This document shows positions 8,060-18,441 of a stretch of 64,000 nt of DNA, one piece after another (within the stretch, counting starts at the first letter, position 1; each line of letters begins with the position of its first letter). The translations under genes and the position numbers were made by a program. The notes beneath the pieces were generated by a model. That model searched no databases and was not told the origin of the DNA. It saw only the letters and a list, made by a program, of their open reading frames with translations. Source of the DNA: Rheinheimera nanhaiensis E407-8. Its GTDB lineage: Bacteria > Pseudomonadota > Gammaproteobacteria > Enterobacterales > Alteromonadaceae. The DNA lies in the NCBI RefSeq assembly GCF_000296695.1, contig NZ_BAFK01000005.1:165378-229377 (forward strand), read 5' to 3'.

Positions 8060-8365
8060 CTAAGGCTTGTTAGCCTGCACCCGTTCAGACATAGTTTGCA
8101 CCCGATTGGTCAACACCCTGGTGGTTAAGGCTAAACCGCCGGGGCGCAGCAGCCGTTCAATAATTGATAAACGTGGGTCGGTATTGCCTTTTTCAACTTC
8201 GCGCAGGGTTTTCTCTGACACCTTGCACAGCCTGGCGTAATCAGCCTGGGTTAGCTGATACAATCGGGTACGAATAGCGTAAATAGCCTGCCCTAGCGTT
8301 ATTTCAGCGCGGTTTAACTTATCGCAAATATCTGCAATAACGTCGCTTTGATTAAGTTGGCTCAT
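8060..8365 (-). CDS. Orphan Xre-type helix-turn-helix regulator
   Basis: 101 residues with a central lambda-repressor-like HTH (LTQADYARLCKVSEKTLREVEKGNTDP, about residues 38-64). It resembles HipB/HigA-type antitoxins. No kinase or toxin gene follows, so it is an orphan in its present state. A run of three inverted repeats lies 95-187 bases upstream and is the natural candidate for its operator. Its ATG overlaps a TGA that closes a 46-codon open frame upstream, hinting that a partner gene was once there. Confidence 0.8.
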   Translation of the reverse strand: MSQLNQSDVIADICDKLNRAEITLGQAIYAIRTRLYQLTQADYARLCKVSEKTLREVEKGNTDPRLSIIERLLRPGGLALTTRVLTNRVQTMSERVQANKP

Positions 8366-8502
8366 AACAACTGCATCCGTTTTAGTTTGGTTTCAAGCTG
8401 GGCAAAGCCAATCGCCGGGAAAAGACTTGCAACAGCATTAACACCCTCCAGAGCTATATACGGTAGTTTAACTCCGTTTAAATAGCATATAACAGTAGTT
8501 TG
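8362..8502 (-). pseudogene. Possible 3' remnant of a lost partner gene upstream of the Xre regulator
   Basis: On the minus strand a frame of 46 codons is open from just after a TAA (8503-8505) to a TGA that overlaps the regulator ATG as ATGA. It has no ATG except very near its end. The translation is protein-like (for example LPYIALEGVNAVASLFP and FAQLETKLKRMQLL). Two of the three inverted repeats fall inside it, so it could equally be chance. Presented as a possibility only. Confidence 0.22.
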
Positions 8503-8551
8503 TTACCGTTAAATAGTCAAAAAGGCAAACTTAACGGCAGTTTATTACCGC
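8460..8551. promoter_or_regulatory. Three-site operator array, helically phased
   Basis: Three 18-base imperfect palindromes start at 8460, 8492 and 8534. Read on the minus strand they are ACGGAGTTAAACTACCGT, ACGGTAACAAACTACTGT and GCGGTAATAAACTGCCGT, giving the consensus ACGGTA-N6-TACCGT. Start-to-start distances are 32 and 42 bases, close to three and four helical turns, so all sites face the same side of the DNA. The array lies upstream of the Xre-type regulator on its strand; autoregulation is the simplest reading. Confidence 0.6.
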
Positions 8552-8604
8552 AAGCAGTCATTAATGAGTACAAGTCGACATAGCTACCACGCGTATAATT
8601 TGGC

Positions 8605-9234
8605 TTAATCGTTAACCGCTAAGGGTTTAATCACAAAAGCTCTGGCGCCTAAATCGAGCGCCAGTGCGCGCAGTTCGCTTTGTTGTGCCACCGACGCATA
8701 GGCAAAACAGCTTACCTGCAGGCCAGCGTCGCCGGCGGTGTGAATAAACTGGCAGACTTCGCTAAAACCAAACCGGGTGGGCTTAACGGCCTGTTGATAA
8801 GCCGGTGGGTTGCTGGCTGGCAGGTACACTTCTAACCGCTCTACTTCCAGTTCAAGCAGCTGCTGACAAATTGCCGGGGCCTGCTGCGCGTCCACCAAAC
8901 CATAGGTTAGCAACGTTATCGGCACGCCATGGCGTTTGGCCTTAAAGGCCGGTAGAAACGCAGCTAACACATCTAAATGCAGCAGTGGGTCGCCAATACC
9001 GGCGATAGCCAGGCCCTGTAATTCAAATTCTGTCGCCGCCTGCTGCTCATAACCTTGCTGATAAGCCAGCTCGGCGGCATCGAGTAACTGCTGTGGTGTG
9101 GGTGCGGGCGTTAATTGGCTGACTAAAGCACTGCGCCCAGAGCGCTGCAATAACGATTGCGCAGCGGGAAGATTACTGCCGCAGTGCAACGTAAGGCGCT
9201 GCGGGTCAAAGTAGTGTGTGAGTGGTGCTGTCAT
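8605..9234 (-). CDS. Radical-SAM-like protein lacking the cluster cysteines
   Basis: 209 residues from the ATG at 9234, chosen because an AGGAGG ribosome site lies four bases upstream; a longer frame to 9288 has no such site. The protein has a TIM-barrel-like rhythm with GIGDPLLHLDVLAAF, which matches the G-GEPLL strand of radical SAM enzymes, and LEVYLPASNP and FVIKPLAV strands further on. It has four scattered Cys but no CxxxCxxC, so it cannot hold the usual 4Fe-4S cluster. It resembles small TatD-associated radical SAM proteins. Function unknown. It is divergent from katG. Confidence 0.55.
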   Translation of the reverse strand: MTAPLTHYFDPQRLTLHCGSNLPAAQSLLQRSGRSALVSQLTPAPTPQQLLDAAELAYQQGYEQQAATEFELQGLAIAGIGDPLLHLDVLAAFLPAFKAKRHGVPITLLTYGLVDAQQAPAICQQLLELEVERLEVYLPASNPPAYQQAVKPTRFGFSEVCQFIHTAGDAGLQVSCFAYASVAQQSELRALALDLGARAFVIKPLAVND

Positions 9235-9402
9235 AATGCCTCCTGCGGTCCTCTCCTCATAATGCCGCAGTGTAGCCTGTGCGGCCAACTAAACCTGCAG
9301 CAATTCGCTGTGTCAAAACCTGGTGAGCACAGCCTGCATCGATAAAACCGATTAAACCAACCGCTAAAACTCGCTGTCGTAACCTGAGTTCGCCGTCTAT
9401 AG

Positions 9403-11649
<2,247 letters not shown>

Positions 11650-11665
11650 GGCATAATAAGGTAAC

Positions 11666-11696
11666 AAGCCCCGTCTGTTCAGGCGGGGCTTTTTTA
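11666..11696 (+). terminator. Rho-independent terminator of katG
   Basis: Stem AAGCCCCG/CGGGGCTT with a TCTGTTCAGG-type loop, followed by a run of Ts, 17 bases after the katG stop. Confidence 0.9.
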
Positions 11697-11707
11697 TAGC
11701 AATGATT

Positions 11708-12595
11708 TTATAGTAATGGCTTCAGCGCTTTGGCCAGCACCGGCGCCATGCTGATGGCATTACTGGGGTGGGCAATGCAGTCGGTGCTCCAGATGCGGTT
11801 GACCCCAGCGTGTTTTATCAGCGCTAAGGCGTCACCGGCAAATAAGGCATGGGTCACGGCGACATCGACCGAGGCGGCGCCAGCGCCGAGCAATAACTTA
11901 GCCGCTTCAGCCAGAGTATGGCCGGAGCTGGCGACATCGTCCATCAGCACCACATTTTTGCCGCCAACGCTGACATCAGGCAGCTGAATGTGCACCTGTT
12001 TATCGCCGCTGCGCACCTTAGTGCATACCGCATAATCACAACCTATTTGTGCGCCAGCCAGCGCTACCCACTGTTCAGACTCAGCATCTGGGCCTATTAA
12101 CAGGGGCTGCTGACACTCTCGGGCGATAAGCTCGGCTAAACGGGGCGCACCGCTCAGCGCTATCGCCACACCGCTGACAATGGCTTCGCTTAAGTGATTA
12201 ATGCGGTGCAGGTGCGGATCGACAGTCAGCACGCCATCAAATAATTCGGCTAAAAACCGGCCGATAATTTTTTGGCTGACAATTTCGCCCGGGTTAAACG
12301 CGATATCCTGGCGCATATAGGCCAGATAAGGTGCCACCAGCCAGATTTTATTAATGCTCAGCGCCCGGGCATGGCGGGCAATTAACAACAGCTCGATCAG
12401 TTTCTCGTTCGGATCATTAAGGCTGCGGTACAGCACCAGTTGCGTTGGCACAGTAGCGCTAAATGGCAGCGTTAGCTTTAACTCCTGATCGGGAAATCGG
12501 TGCTGCTGATACAGTGACAGCGGCAAGCCAGCCGCGTCGGCCAGGCGCCGGGCGCCCACTTGCTCGTCGGCACTGGCTAATAACATTACAGACAT
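11708..12595 (-). CDS. Ribose-phosphate pyrophosphokinase (PRPP synthetase) homologue
   Basis: 295 residues from the ATG at 12595, which has GGGAG eight bases upstream; the longer frame begins with a TTG. The fold of two PRTase domains is evident: flexible-loop/substrate motif HRFPDQELKL, APYLAYMRQD (ATP/R5P site), and the PRPP-binding loop VVLMDDVASSGHTLA. It makes PRPP from ribose 5-phosphate and ATP. It is shorter and more divergent than the housekeeping Prs. It lies directly after an AMP/thymidine phosphorylase gene on the same strand, so it probably serves a nucleotide salvage route rather than general PRPP supply. Confidence 0.85.
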   Translation of the reverse strand: MSVMLLASADEQVGARRLADAAGLPLSLYQQHRFPDQELKLTLPFSATVPTQLVLYRSLNDPNEKLIELLLIARHARALSINKIWLVAPYLAYMRQDIAFNPGEIVSQKIIGRFLAELFDGVLTVDPHLHRINHLSEAIVSGVAIALSGAPRLAELIARECQQPLLIGPDAESEQWVALAGAQIGCDYAVCTKVRSGDKQVHIQLPDVSVGGKNVVLMDDVASSGHTLAEAAKLLLGAGAASVDVAVTHALFAGDALALIKHAGVNRIWSTDCIAHPSNAISMAPVLAKALKPLL

Positions 12596-12625
12596 CGAAG
12601 GGCTCCCGTCAGTATTCAACAAACG

Positions 12626-14185
12626 CTAATATTCAACAAACAGTGGCTGCAGCGCCTCGGCCGGGCCTATGCTGTAACCGCTGCTGCGCTCACAGGCCTG
12701 GCGGGCAAACGCCAGCTCGGTCGGAAAAGCCGCGTACACCTTGTACAGCAGCTGGCCTTGCGTAACCTGCTCGCCCAGTTTTACCATTAAATCTACCCCC
12801 GAGCCTTTGGCGCGCGGCGCCCCGGCCGAGCGGGCAATGCGCGCCAGCTGCACGTTATCAATAGCGATAACGGTACCACTTGCTGCCGCGCAAATATCAA
12901 AACTGAGCTTAGACAGCGGCGGCGCGTCCGGATCGAAGTCTTTTTTGCCCTGGGCGGCAATAATATCCTGCATTTTGCTAAGCGCCCGGCCCGAGTCGAG
13001 AATATCCCGCGCGATGGCAAAGCCATCACCGCCGCGCACGTCGGGGGCAAACTCTAACATGCGGCCGGCCAAACGCAGCGCTTTTTGGCGTAAATCATCC
13101 GGTGCCTGCGCATGGTTTTGCAGCACCTGCATTACATCGCGCGCCTCCAGCGCCGGGCCTATGCCGCGGCCAATTGGCTGGCGGCCGTCGGTGATCACCA
13201 CATCTATGGTAATGCCCATACGTTTGGCGACAAACTCAAATAACTTGCGCAGCTTTTGCGCCTCGGGCATCGAGCGTACCTTAGCAGTGGGGCCAAGCGG
13301 AATATCCAGCAGTAAATGGGTAGAGCCGGCGGCAACCTTTTTCGACAAAATCGACGCCACCATCTGCCCCGGCGAGTCTATCGATAACGGCCGCTCGACT
13401 GAGATCAGCACATCATCGGCCGGTGATAAATCGCTGCTGCCGCCCCAGGCCAGACAGCCACGGTGGCGGTGCACTATGTCGGTCAGTAGCGCAAACGGCA
13501 TATCGACATTGGCCAACAGCTCCATAGTGTCGGCGGTGCCGGCCGGCGAGGTAATGGCGCGGGACGAGGTTTTCGGGCACAGCATGCCGTGCGCCGCCAC
13601 TATCGGCACCACCAGCATCGAGGTACGGTTGCCGGGTATGCCGCCAATGCAGTGCTTGTCTACCACCGGGTGTTCGTGCCAGTCCAGATGGCGGCCGACT
13701 TTGCTCATGGCATCGCTTAAAAAGAACACCTCTTCGCGGTCGAGCTCGCCCTGATTACAGGCCACGACAAAAGCAGTCAGTTCTATTTTCGAATAGCGGT
13801 GGTTGGCAATGTCCTGCACGATACGCTGAAAGTCGTCGGCGTTTAGCCGCTCGCCGGCAATTTTGCGATGCAGCGCCGGAATAGAGCGTGCCGGCTCGGC
13901 CGGCGACACGGTAACGGCACTGCCATCGGCCACGCCCAGCATGGCAAAGGCTTCTTCTGATAACCCCAGCTGTTGGCAGCCAACGATGCTGGTGTCATCC
14001 ACCACGTTTAAACTGGCTAAAATACGCTTGCCGTTGGCCTGCACCTCAATTTTTGCCAGCGCCTGAAAGCCTTCCGCGCGGTAAATGTCGCAGTCACGGT
14101 GTAAATAGGCAACGTTTTCGCGGTAGGTGTCTATGCCAACCCGCTTTAACGTCAATTGCATGGTTTTATTGCTGCTTTTGCTCAT
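12626..14185 (-). CDS. Thymidine/AMP phosphorylase family protein
   Basis: 519 residues. The phosphorylase signature [17 protein letters not shown] is clear near 215-231. Unlike classical DeoA (about 440 residues) it carries an extra N-terminal domain of about 85 residues, as in archaeal AMP phosphorylases, which convert NMP plus phosphate to ribose 1,5-bisphosphate plus base. [12 protein letters not shown] and the C-terminal PYNP-like domain are present. The ATG at 14185 with GGCGGTG before it is preferred to a GTG one codon earlier. The PRPP synthetase homologue follows after 30 bases. The pair implies recycling of nucleotide ribose; the true substrate cannot be told from sequence. Confidence 0.88.
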   Translation of the reverse strand: MSKSSNKTMQLTLKRVGIDTYRENVAYLHRDCDIYRAEGFQALAKIEVQANGKRILASLNVVDDTSIVGCQQLGLSEEAFAMLGVADGSAVTVSPAEPARSIPALHRKIAGERLNADDFQRIVQDIANHRYSKIELTAFVVACNQGELDREEVFFLSDAMSKVGRHLDWHEHPVVDKHCIGGIPGNRTSMLVVPIVAAHGMLCPKTSSRAITSPAGTADTMELLANVDMPFALLTDIVHRHRGCLAWGGSSDLSPADDVLISVERPLSIDSPGQMVASILSKKVAAGSTHLLLDIPLGPTAKVRSMPEAQKLRKLFEFVAKRMGITIDVVITDGRQPIGRGIGPALEARDVMQVLQNHAQAPDDLRQKALRLAGRMLEFAPDVRGGDGFAIARDILDSGRALSKMQDIIAAQGKKDFDPDAPPLSKLSFDICAAASGTVIAIDNVQLARIARSAGAPRAKGSGVDLMVKLGEQVTQGQLLYKVYAAFPTELAFARQACERSSGYSIGPAEALQPLFVEY

Positions 14186-14284
14186 CACCGCCAGCCTTAA
14201 TGGCGCAACATAGCTGTAATCTAACGGCCAATGCCAATACTGCCAAGCGATTTACCGCTTAATTGCGACGGCTTTGCGCTGGCG

Positions 14285-14312
14285 CAAAAAAACGCCGGGC
14301 AGGGCCGGCGTT
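14285..14312 (-). terminator. Rho-independent terminator after the S9 peptidase gene
   Basis: Stem AACGCCGG/CCGGCGTT (14291-14298 with 14305-14312) and a T-run on the minus strand (A-run at 14286-14292), 19 bases beyond the peptidase stop. Confidence 0.85.
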
Positions 14313-14330
14313 ATGTTGGGCTAAAACGGC

Positions 14331-16355
14331 TTAGCGGGCGCCGGGCTCGGCGAATTTGCTCATCCAGTCTTTAACCTGGTTATACCAATAGATGGAGTTG
14401 TTCGGCTTTAAGATCCAGTGGTTTTCATCCGGGAAGTAAATCATCCGCGACTCGATACCGCGCGTTTGCAGGGTACGGAACAGCTCAAAACCCTGGCCCA
14501 CCGGTACGCGGTAATCCAGCTGACCGTGAATTACCAGCGTAGGCGTGTTGAACTTATCGGCATGGTAATGCGGCGAAATGCTGTTATAAATGTCCGGGTT
14601 CTGCCAGAAACCACCAAAACGGGTAGAATGCACGGCAAAATCCGCCGCCATTTGTGAGTACATGTTATACACCGCCGCATGAATAAGCAGCGCTTTATAC
14701 GGGTGCTCGGTGCCCAGCAGCACTGAGGTTAAATAGCCGCCGTAACTGGCGCCACCGGCCACCATACGGCCGGTGTCTATCCAGCTTTGCTGTTCAAACC
14801 ATTTGGTGGCGGCCTGAATATCGGCCAGCGGCTTGGTGCGCCAGTCGGGGTTAATTGCATCGGCAAAGTCCTGGCCAAAACCGCTGGAACCGTGAAAGTT
14901 TGGCCAGGCGGTAACATAACCCCAGGAGGCAAAGGTTTGCGCATTCCAGCGGTAGCTAAAGCTGTCGCCAATGGCGTTATGCGGGCCGCCATGAATTAGC
15001 ATAAACAGCGGGTATTTTTTGCTCTTATCAAAGCCCGGCGGGTAATGCACCCACATTTGAATATCAGCACCGTCTGCCCCTTTATAGGTGACCGACTCAT
15101 AGCTGCCCAGCTTGGCTTGGGCTAACACCTCGTCATTGAAGGTATCCAAGCGGCGGGTTTTGCCGTTTTTGCTGTCGACCAACACCAGGCGCGCCGGGTA
15201 CATAAAGCTGTCGTTGGTGGCCACCAACTGGTTTTTCGCTGCCAGCGCTGGCTTACCAAAGCTGGTGGCTTGGCTAATAGCCCGCGGCTTGCCGCTTTTG
15301 GCATCTATGTAATACAACCGGCGCACGGCCGCATCGTCAATGCTGGCATAAAAGCCTTTACCATCTGCCGCCCAGACAAAGCTGTTAACTGAGCGGTCCC
15401 AGTTCGTGGTCAGCTCACGCTGTTTTTTCGCCGCCATGTCATACAGCTGCAAACGGGCGGTATCAGCATAAAAGCCGGGGATGCGTTGGCTGCCAAAGGC
15501 CAGGGTTTTGCCATCGGGGCTAAAGCTGGGGTTAAAATCTGCCGCCGGGTTGGCATTGGTAAGGTTATCGGCTTTATCGCTACCGATGCGGGCGATGAAA
15601 ATATCAATATTCGGGTCTACCCGGTTGCTACTGCCATTGGCGCTAAAGGCAACATACTGCTCTTTGGCATCAATGTCGTAATCCTCACTGCCCTGCGTTT
15701 CGCGCGGTAGCTCCAGCCCCAGCGGCTGGGTGACCGGCTGCACGTCGCCACCGGTTGCCGCTATGCGAAACAGCTGCGCCTGGCGGTTTTCGTCTATCCA
15801 GTGGTCAAAGTATGCATAAGGCAGCGCATTCCATTGTTTGGCCGACATTTTATTGTCTTTCTCGGCTTTAATATGCGAGGCCATCTCATCCCAGCTTTTC
15901 TCCGGCCAGATGCGGCTGATAAAGTACAGATGCTGGCCCACCCATTTAATACCATAGACGCCGGTGGGCACCTCGGTTAAGCGCTGCGCTTCGCCCGGTT
16001 TATCCATAGGCAGCAGGTAAATCTGGCCGGCATCGTCTTTATCGCGCTGGCTAATAAAGGCCAGGGTATTACCATCGGGCGAAAACACCGGCTCGCTGGC
16101 ACGCAGGCCTTCCGCCGTTAACGGCGTTTGCTGTTTACCATCGGCGCTAAACAGCCACAGCCGGGTATGGCCTTTGTCGGCTTTAACATCAAATTTTGTC
16201 ACCGGCGCCACAATAAAGCGGCCATCATTTGAGGTAACCGGCTGGCCAATCCGCTCAAGCTGCCATAGCCGCTCAACACTGAGGCTGCTGTCGTCCTGCG
16301 CCAGCGCCGCAAAGGGCAGCCAGCACAGCACCAGCAAAAGGTGCAGTTTTTTCAT
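14331..16355 (-). CDS. Secreted S9-family prolyl oligopeptidase/acylaminoacyl peptidase
   Basis: 674 residues from the ATG at 16355, which is followed by a signal peptide (MKKLHLLLVLCWLPFAALAQ) and preceded by a GGAG site; the frame extends 48 codons upstream without support. The N-terminal 400 residues contain WD40/TolB-like propeller repeats (S-DG--LAF patterns). The C-terminal alpha/beta hydrolase has nucleophile Ser537 in GGASYGGY, Asp614 in LDYRVP and His646 in DENHW. It probably degrades peptides in the periplasm or outside. Single gene with its own terminator. Confidence 0.93.
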   Translation of the reverse strand: MKKLHLLLVLCWLPFAALAQDDSSLSVERLWQLERIGQPVTSNDGRFIVAPVTKFDVKADKGHTRLWLFSADGKQQTPLTAEGLRASEPVFSPDGNTLAFISQRDKDDAGQIYLLPMDKPGEAQRLTEVPTGVYGIKWVGQHLYFISRIWPEKSWDEMASHIKAEKDNKMSAKQWNALPYAYFDHWIDENRQAQLFRIAATGGDVQPVTQPLGLELPRETQGSEDYDIDAKEQYVAFSANGSSNRVDPNIDIFIARIGSDKADNLTNANPAADFNPSFSPDGKTLAFGSQRIPGFYADTARLQLYDMAAKKQRELTTNWDRSVNSFVWAADGKGFYASIDDAAVRRLYYIDAKSGKPRAISQATSFGKPALAAKNQLVATNDSFMYPARLVLVDSKNGKTRRLDTFNDEVLAQAKLGSYESVTYKGADGADIQMWVHYPPGFDKSKKYPLFMLIHGGPHNAIGDSFSYRWNAQTFASWGYVTAWPNFHGSSGFGQDFADAINPDWRTKPLADIQAATKWFEQQSWIDTGRMVAGGASYGGYLTSVLLGTEHPYKALLIHAAVYNMYSQMAADFAVHSTRFGGFWQNPDIYNSISPHYHADKFNTPTLVIHGQLDYRVPVGQGFELFRTLQTRGIESRMIYFPDENHWILKPNNSIYWYNQVKDWMSKFAEPGAR

Positions 16356-16533
16356 CGGGATAACTCCGTTGTTATTGTTTAGGTACCGGCAAAATACTAG
16401 CACAGGCGACAGACAACGCAGCAGGCAAGCGTCAGGTGGCGGGGAATTTGCTGTGAATAAAAAACAGCTGTGAAGGTTGGGTTTATGGCGCCCTTCCATC
16501 AGATCCGAAGTATTTTAATTACTACTGGCTAAA

Positions 16534-16602
16534 TGGCGCAGTTTAGACAAAACTGCGCCAAAAACGCCATGAAAAATGGCGCAGTTCAAAAAACTGCGCC
16601 AT
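16534..16602. promoter_or_regulatory. Two palindromic operators upstream of the Fic regulator
   Basis: Two near-identical perfect inverted repeats with 11-base arms and 5-base centres: TGGCGCAGTTT/AAACTGCGCCA (16534-16560) and ATGGCGCAGTT/AACTGCGCCAT (16576-16602). The centres are 42 bases apart, four helical turns. They lie within 110 bases of the Fic protein start, whose N-terminus is a winged helix, so autoregulation is likely. They also show that the frame upstream of 16638 is operator DNA rather than coding sequence. Confidence 0.65.
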
Positions 16603-16637
16603 ACTGGTGCCAAATTATCAACTGTCTCTGTGCCAAT

Positions 16638-18002
16638 ATGCCGACAAGCAAGGATCAATTACAAAGCAGTATCCAGTTAGCCGTAAATGGTTTAACACTT
16701 ACTGAGTTGCTTAACCAGCATCCCGCACTGACTAGACGGACAGTGCAACGCTATATTGCTGACTTACTCAAAGAGGGACGCATTACTGCAAAGGGAAATG
16801 GTCGGGCAAGGCGCTATTATGTAGAAGTGCTGAGTCGTAACAACGAGCCCTGGGATAAAGATCGTTTCCCAGCGTTTGTTCCGCTATCAGCTGATAGTCT
16901 GGATATTCTGGCTTATATTGACCAACCGACAGAGGCTCGCGTCCCAGTGGGTTATCAACGCGAATTCCTCGATGCTTATCAACCGAACAAAAACAGCTAT
17001 TTATCCGCATCATTGCGCCGGCAATTGCATCAGATCGGTAAAACAACAGCGCAAAAACAACCGGTCGGCACATACAGTAGGGCTATTCTGAACCGGTTAT
17101 TGATCGATCTGTCGTGGGCATCCAGTCACCTTGAAGGCAACACCTATTCACGACTAGACACTCTGGAACTTATTGAGCATGGCAAAGCAGCCCCCGGAAA
17201 AGCAGCACTTGAAACACAGATGATTCTAAACCACAAAACAGCTATTGAGCTATTGGTAGAGAATATTGATACCGCCGAGCTGAACCGATTCACATTGATG
17301 AATTTGCACAGTGCTCTCGCTGAAAACTTGTTACCCAACCCTGCTGATGAAGGGCGGATCAGGCAGCACGCCGTGGATATTGGTAAAAGTAAATACCGTC
17401 CCATTTCGACACCACAATTACTTGAACAGCAATTTGAAGTAATGCTGAGTAAAGCGAACCAAATCACAGACCCGTTTGAGCAATCATTTTTTATGATGGT
17501 GCATCTGCCCTATCTGCAGCCATTTGCAGACATCAACAAACGTACATCCCGTCTGGCGGCTAATTTACCGCTGTTTCGCGCTAACTTGTGCCCACTCACG
17601 TTCCTGGATGTGCCTGAGCAAGCTTATAGCAGAGCCATCTTAGGGGTATACGAAATGACGAGAGTAGAATTGCTTCGCGACCTCTACGTGTGGGCATATG
17701 AACGCTCAGTACAAGAATACCTGGCGATAAGACAAGAACTGGCAGAACCTGATCCGCTCAGGCTTGCATGGCGCGACCTAATCAAAAAAACCATCCATCA
17801 AGTTGTCACTAACCCCAAGGTTGAAGCCCTTACAATCATCGACCAGCAAGCCGACTTAGAGGTACCGGAGTTACAGCGCCCGGCGGTAAAAGCGCTTATC
17901 GTTGAAGAATTGCGTCGTTTACATGAAGGCGTTCTGGCACGTTATGGACTTCGCCCTTCAGAGTTTGCATCGTGGAAAGCGGCTCAAGCCAACAAAGATT
18001 AG
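16638..18002 (+). CDS. Fic-domain protein with winged-helix N-terminus and His-to-Gln motif
   Basis: 454 residues from the ATG at 16638; the frame could begin at 16533, but that stretch consists of palindromic operators. Residues 1-60 form a winged helix (LTLTELLNQHPALTRRTVQRYIADL). An inhibitory helix of the S/T-xxx-E-G/N type is seen (SSHLEGN, Glu166). The Fic core motif reads QPFADINKRTSR, so the catalytic His of HPFx(D/E)GN(G/K)R is Gln294 and the Gly is Ile. AMP transfer by the usual mechanism is therefore doubtful. It may act as a regulator or use another chemistry. Stand-alone gene with its own terminator. Confidence 0.85.
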   Translation: MPTSKDQLQSSIQLAVNGLTLTELLNQHPALTRRTVQRYIADLLKEGRITAKGNGRARRYYVEVLSRNNEPWDKDRFPAFVPLSADSLDILAYIDQPTEARVPVGYQREFLDAYQPNKNSYLSASLRRQLHQIGKTTAQKQPVGTYSRAILNRLLIDLSWASSHLEGNTYSRLDTLELIEHGKAAPGKAALETQMILNHKTAIELLVENIDTAELNRFTLMNLHSALAENLLPNPADEGRIRQHAVDIGKSKYRPISTPQLLEQQFEVMLSKANQITDPFEQSFFMMVHLPYLQPFADINKRTSRLAANLPLFRANLCPLTFLDVPEQAYSRAILGVYEMTRVELLRDLYVWAYERSVQEYLAIRQELAEPDPLRLAWRDLIKKTIHQVVTNPKVEALTIIDQQADLEVPELQRPAVKALIVEELRRLHEGVLARYGLRPSEFASWKAAQANKD

Positions 18003-18032
18003 CTACTAAAAGAATAATCGGAGTGCATAAAC

Positions 18033-18060
18033 AAAAAAACCACCCTACGGTGGTTATTTT
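18033..18060. terminator. Bidirectional terminator after the Fic gene
   Basis: Stem AACCACC-CTAC-GGTGGTT (18038-18055) flanked by an A-run on the left and ATTTT on the right. On the minus strand it directly follows a 19-base tRNA-Arg 3'-end copy, so it may also be a relict tRNA terminator. Confidence 0.75.
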
Positions 18061-18065
18061 GTTTG

Positions 18066-18084
18066 TGGCGCACCCGATAGGATT
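18066..18084 (-). repeat. Short tRNA-Arg 3'-end remnant (old attachment site)
   Basis: 19 bases (TGGCGCACCCGATAGGATT) identical to the 3' end, including CCA, of the tRNA-Arg gene at 26741-26817, in the same orientation. After base 18084 the sequence changes abruptly to the structured repeat. This is a second, shorter copy to the left of the 47-base att repeat. Confidence 0.7.
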
Positions 18085-18180
18085 ACTCGGGCTGTCCTGC
18101 CCTCGCCCTAACGGGCCAGCGGAGCTGTTCCAAATCGTTCCTGACGATTTGGTCGAACCTAACGGTTCGCCTCCTTCGGG
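18085..18180. repeat. Structured dispersed repeat, copy 1
   Basis: About 95 bases sharing blocks with 33441-33526: ACTCGGG, TCCTGCCC, CGGGCCAGC, and a stem-loop CAAATCGTTCCTGACGATTTG. In the other copy the stem is GAAATTCG/CGAATTTC with the same TTCC-type loop, so the two strands changed together. It is joined directly to the 19-base tRNA fragment. No protein is encoded. Confidence 0.6.
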
Positions 18181-18193
18181 GACTATAAACGCA

Positions 18194-18216
18194 AAAACCG
18201 CCGAAATGGCGGTTTT
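18194..18216 (-). terminator. Terminator-like hairpin beside the left att repeat
   Basis: Stem AAAACCGCC-GAAAT-GGCGGTTTT (9 bp). On the minus strand it follows the 47-base tRNA 3'-end copy at 18223-18269 by six bases, exactly where a tRNA terminator would be. It was probably the terminator of the intact tRNA before the element inserted. Confidence 0.75.
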
Positions 18217-18222
18217 GACGTT

Positions 18223-18269
18223 TATGGCGCACCCGATAGGATTCGAACCTATAACCTCTGCCTCCGGAG
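18223..18269 (-). repeat. attL: 47-base direct repeat of the tRNA-Arg 3' half
   Basis: Matches 26739-26785 at 46 of 47 positions (A at 18253, G at 26769), covering the tRNA 3' end from CCA through the anticodon stem. It is the left end of the integrated element; the integrase gene begins 172 bases to the right. It is not a functional tRNA: the 5' half is missing. Confidence 0.92.
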
Positions 18270-18441
18270 CGTGATTTTAATGCAACCAGCATGAACACTG
18301 ATGCACAAGCCAACACCAAGATAAACACATAACTTATTGATATAAAACAACTATAAAATTCACCACTGTTCTTCAGTGTTCATTCAGTTTCGTGGCCGCA
18401 CAATGATTTTGCTATAAATATGCTATAAATAGGAAATCGCT

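Noticed and set aside
12741..13754. 337-codon open frame opposite the phosphorylase gene
   Set aside because: It is the antisense shadow of a well-supported enzyme with clear motifs, rich in Ser/Ala/Arg as expected from reverse-frame reading of GC-rich coding DNA.
16533..16637. 35-codon N-terminal extension of the Fic protein
   Set aside because: Made almost wholly of two palindromic operators; the domain likeness starts only after 16638.
18223..18269. Second tRNA gene at the left att site
   Set aside because: Only the 3' part is present; sequence beyond the anticodon stem departs from the tRNA, so it is an attachment-site copy.
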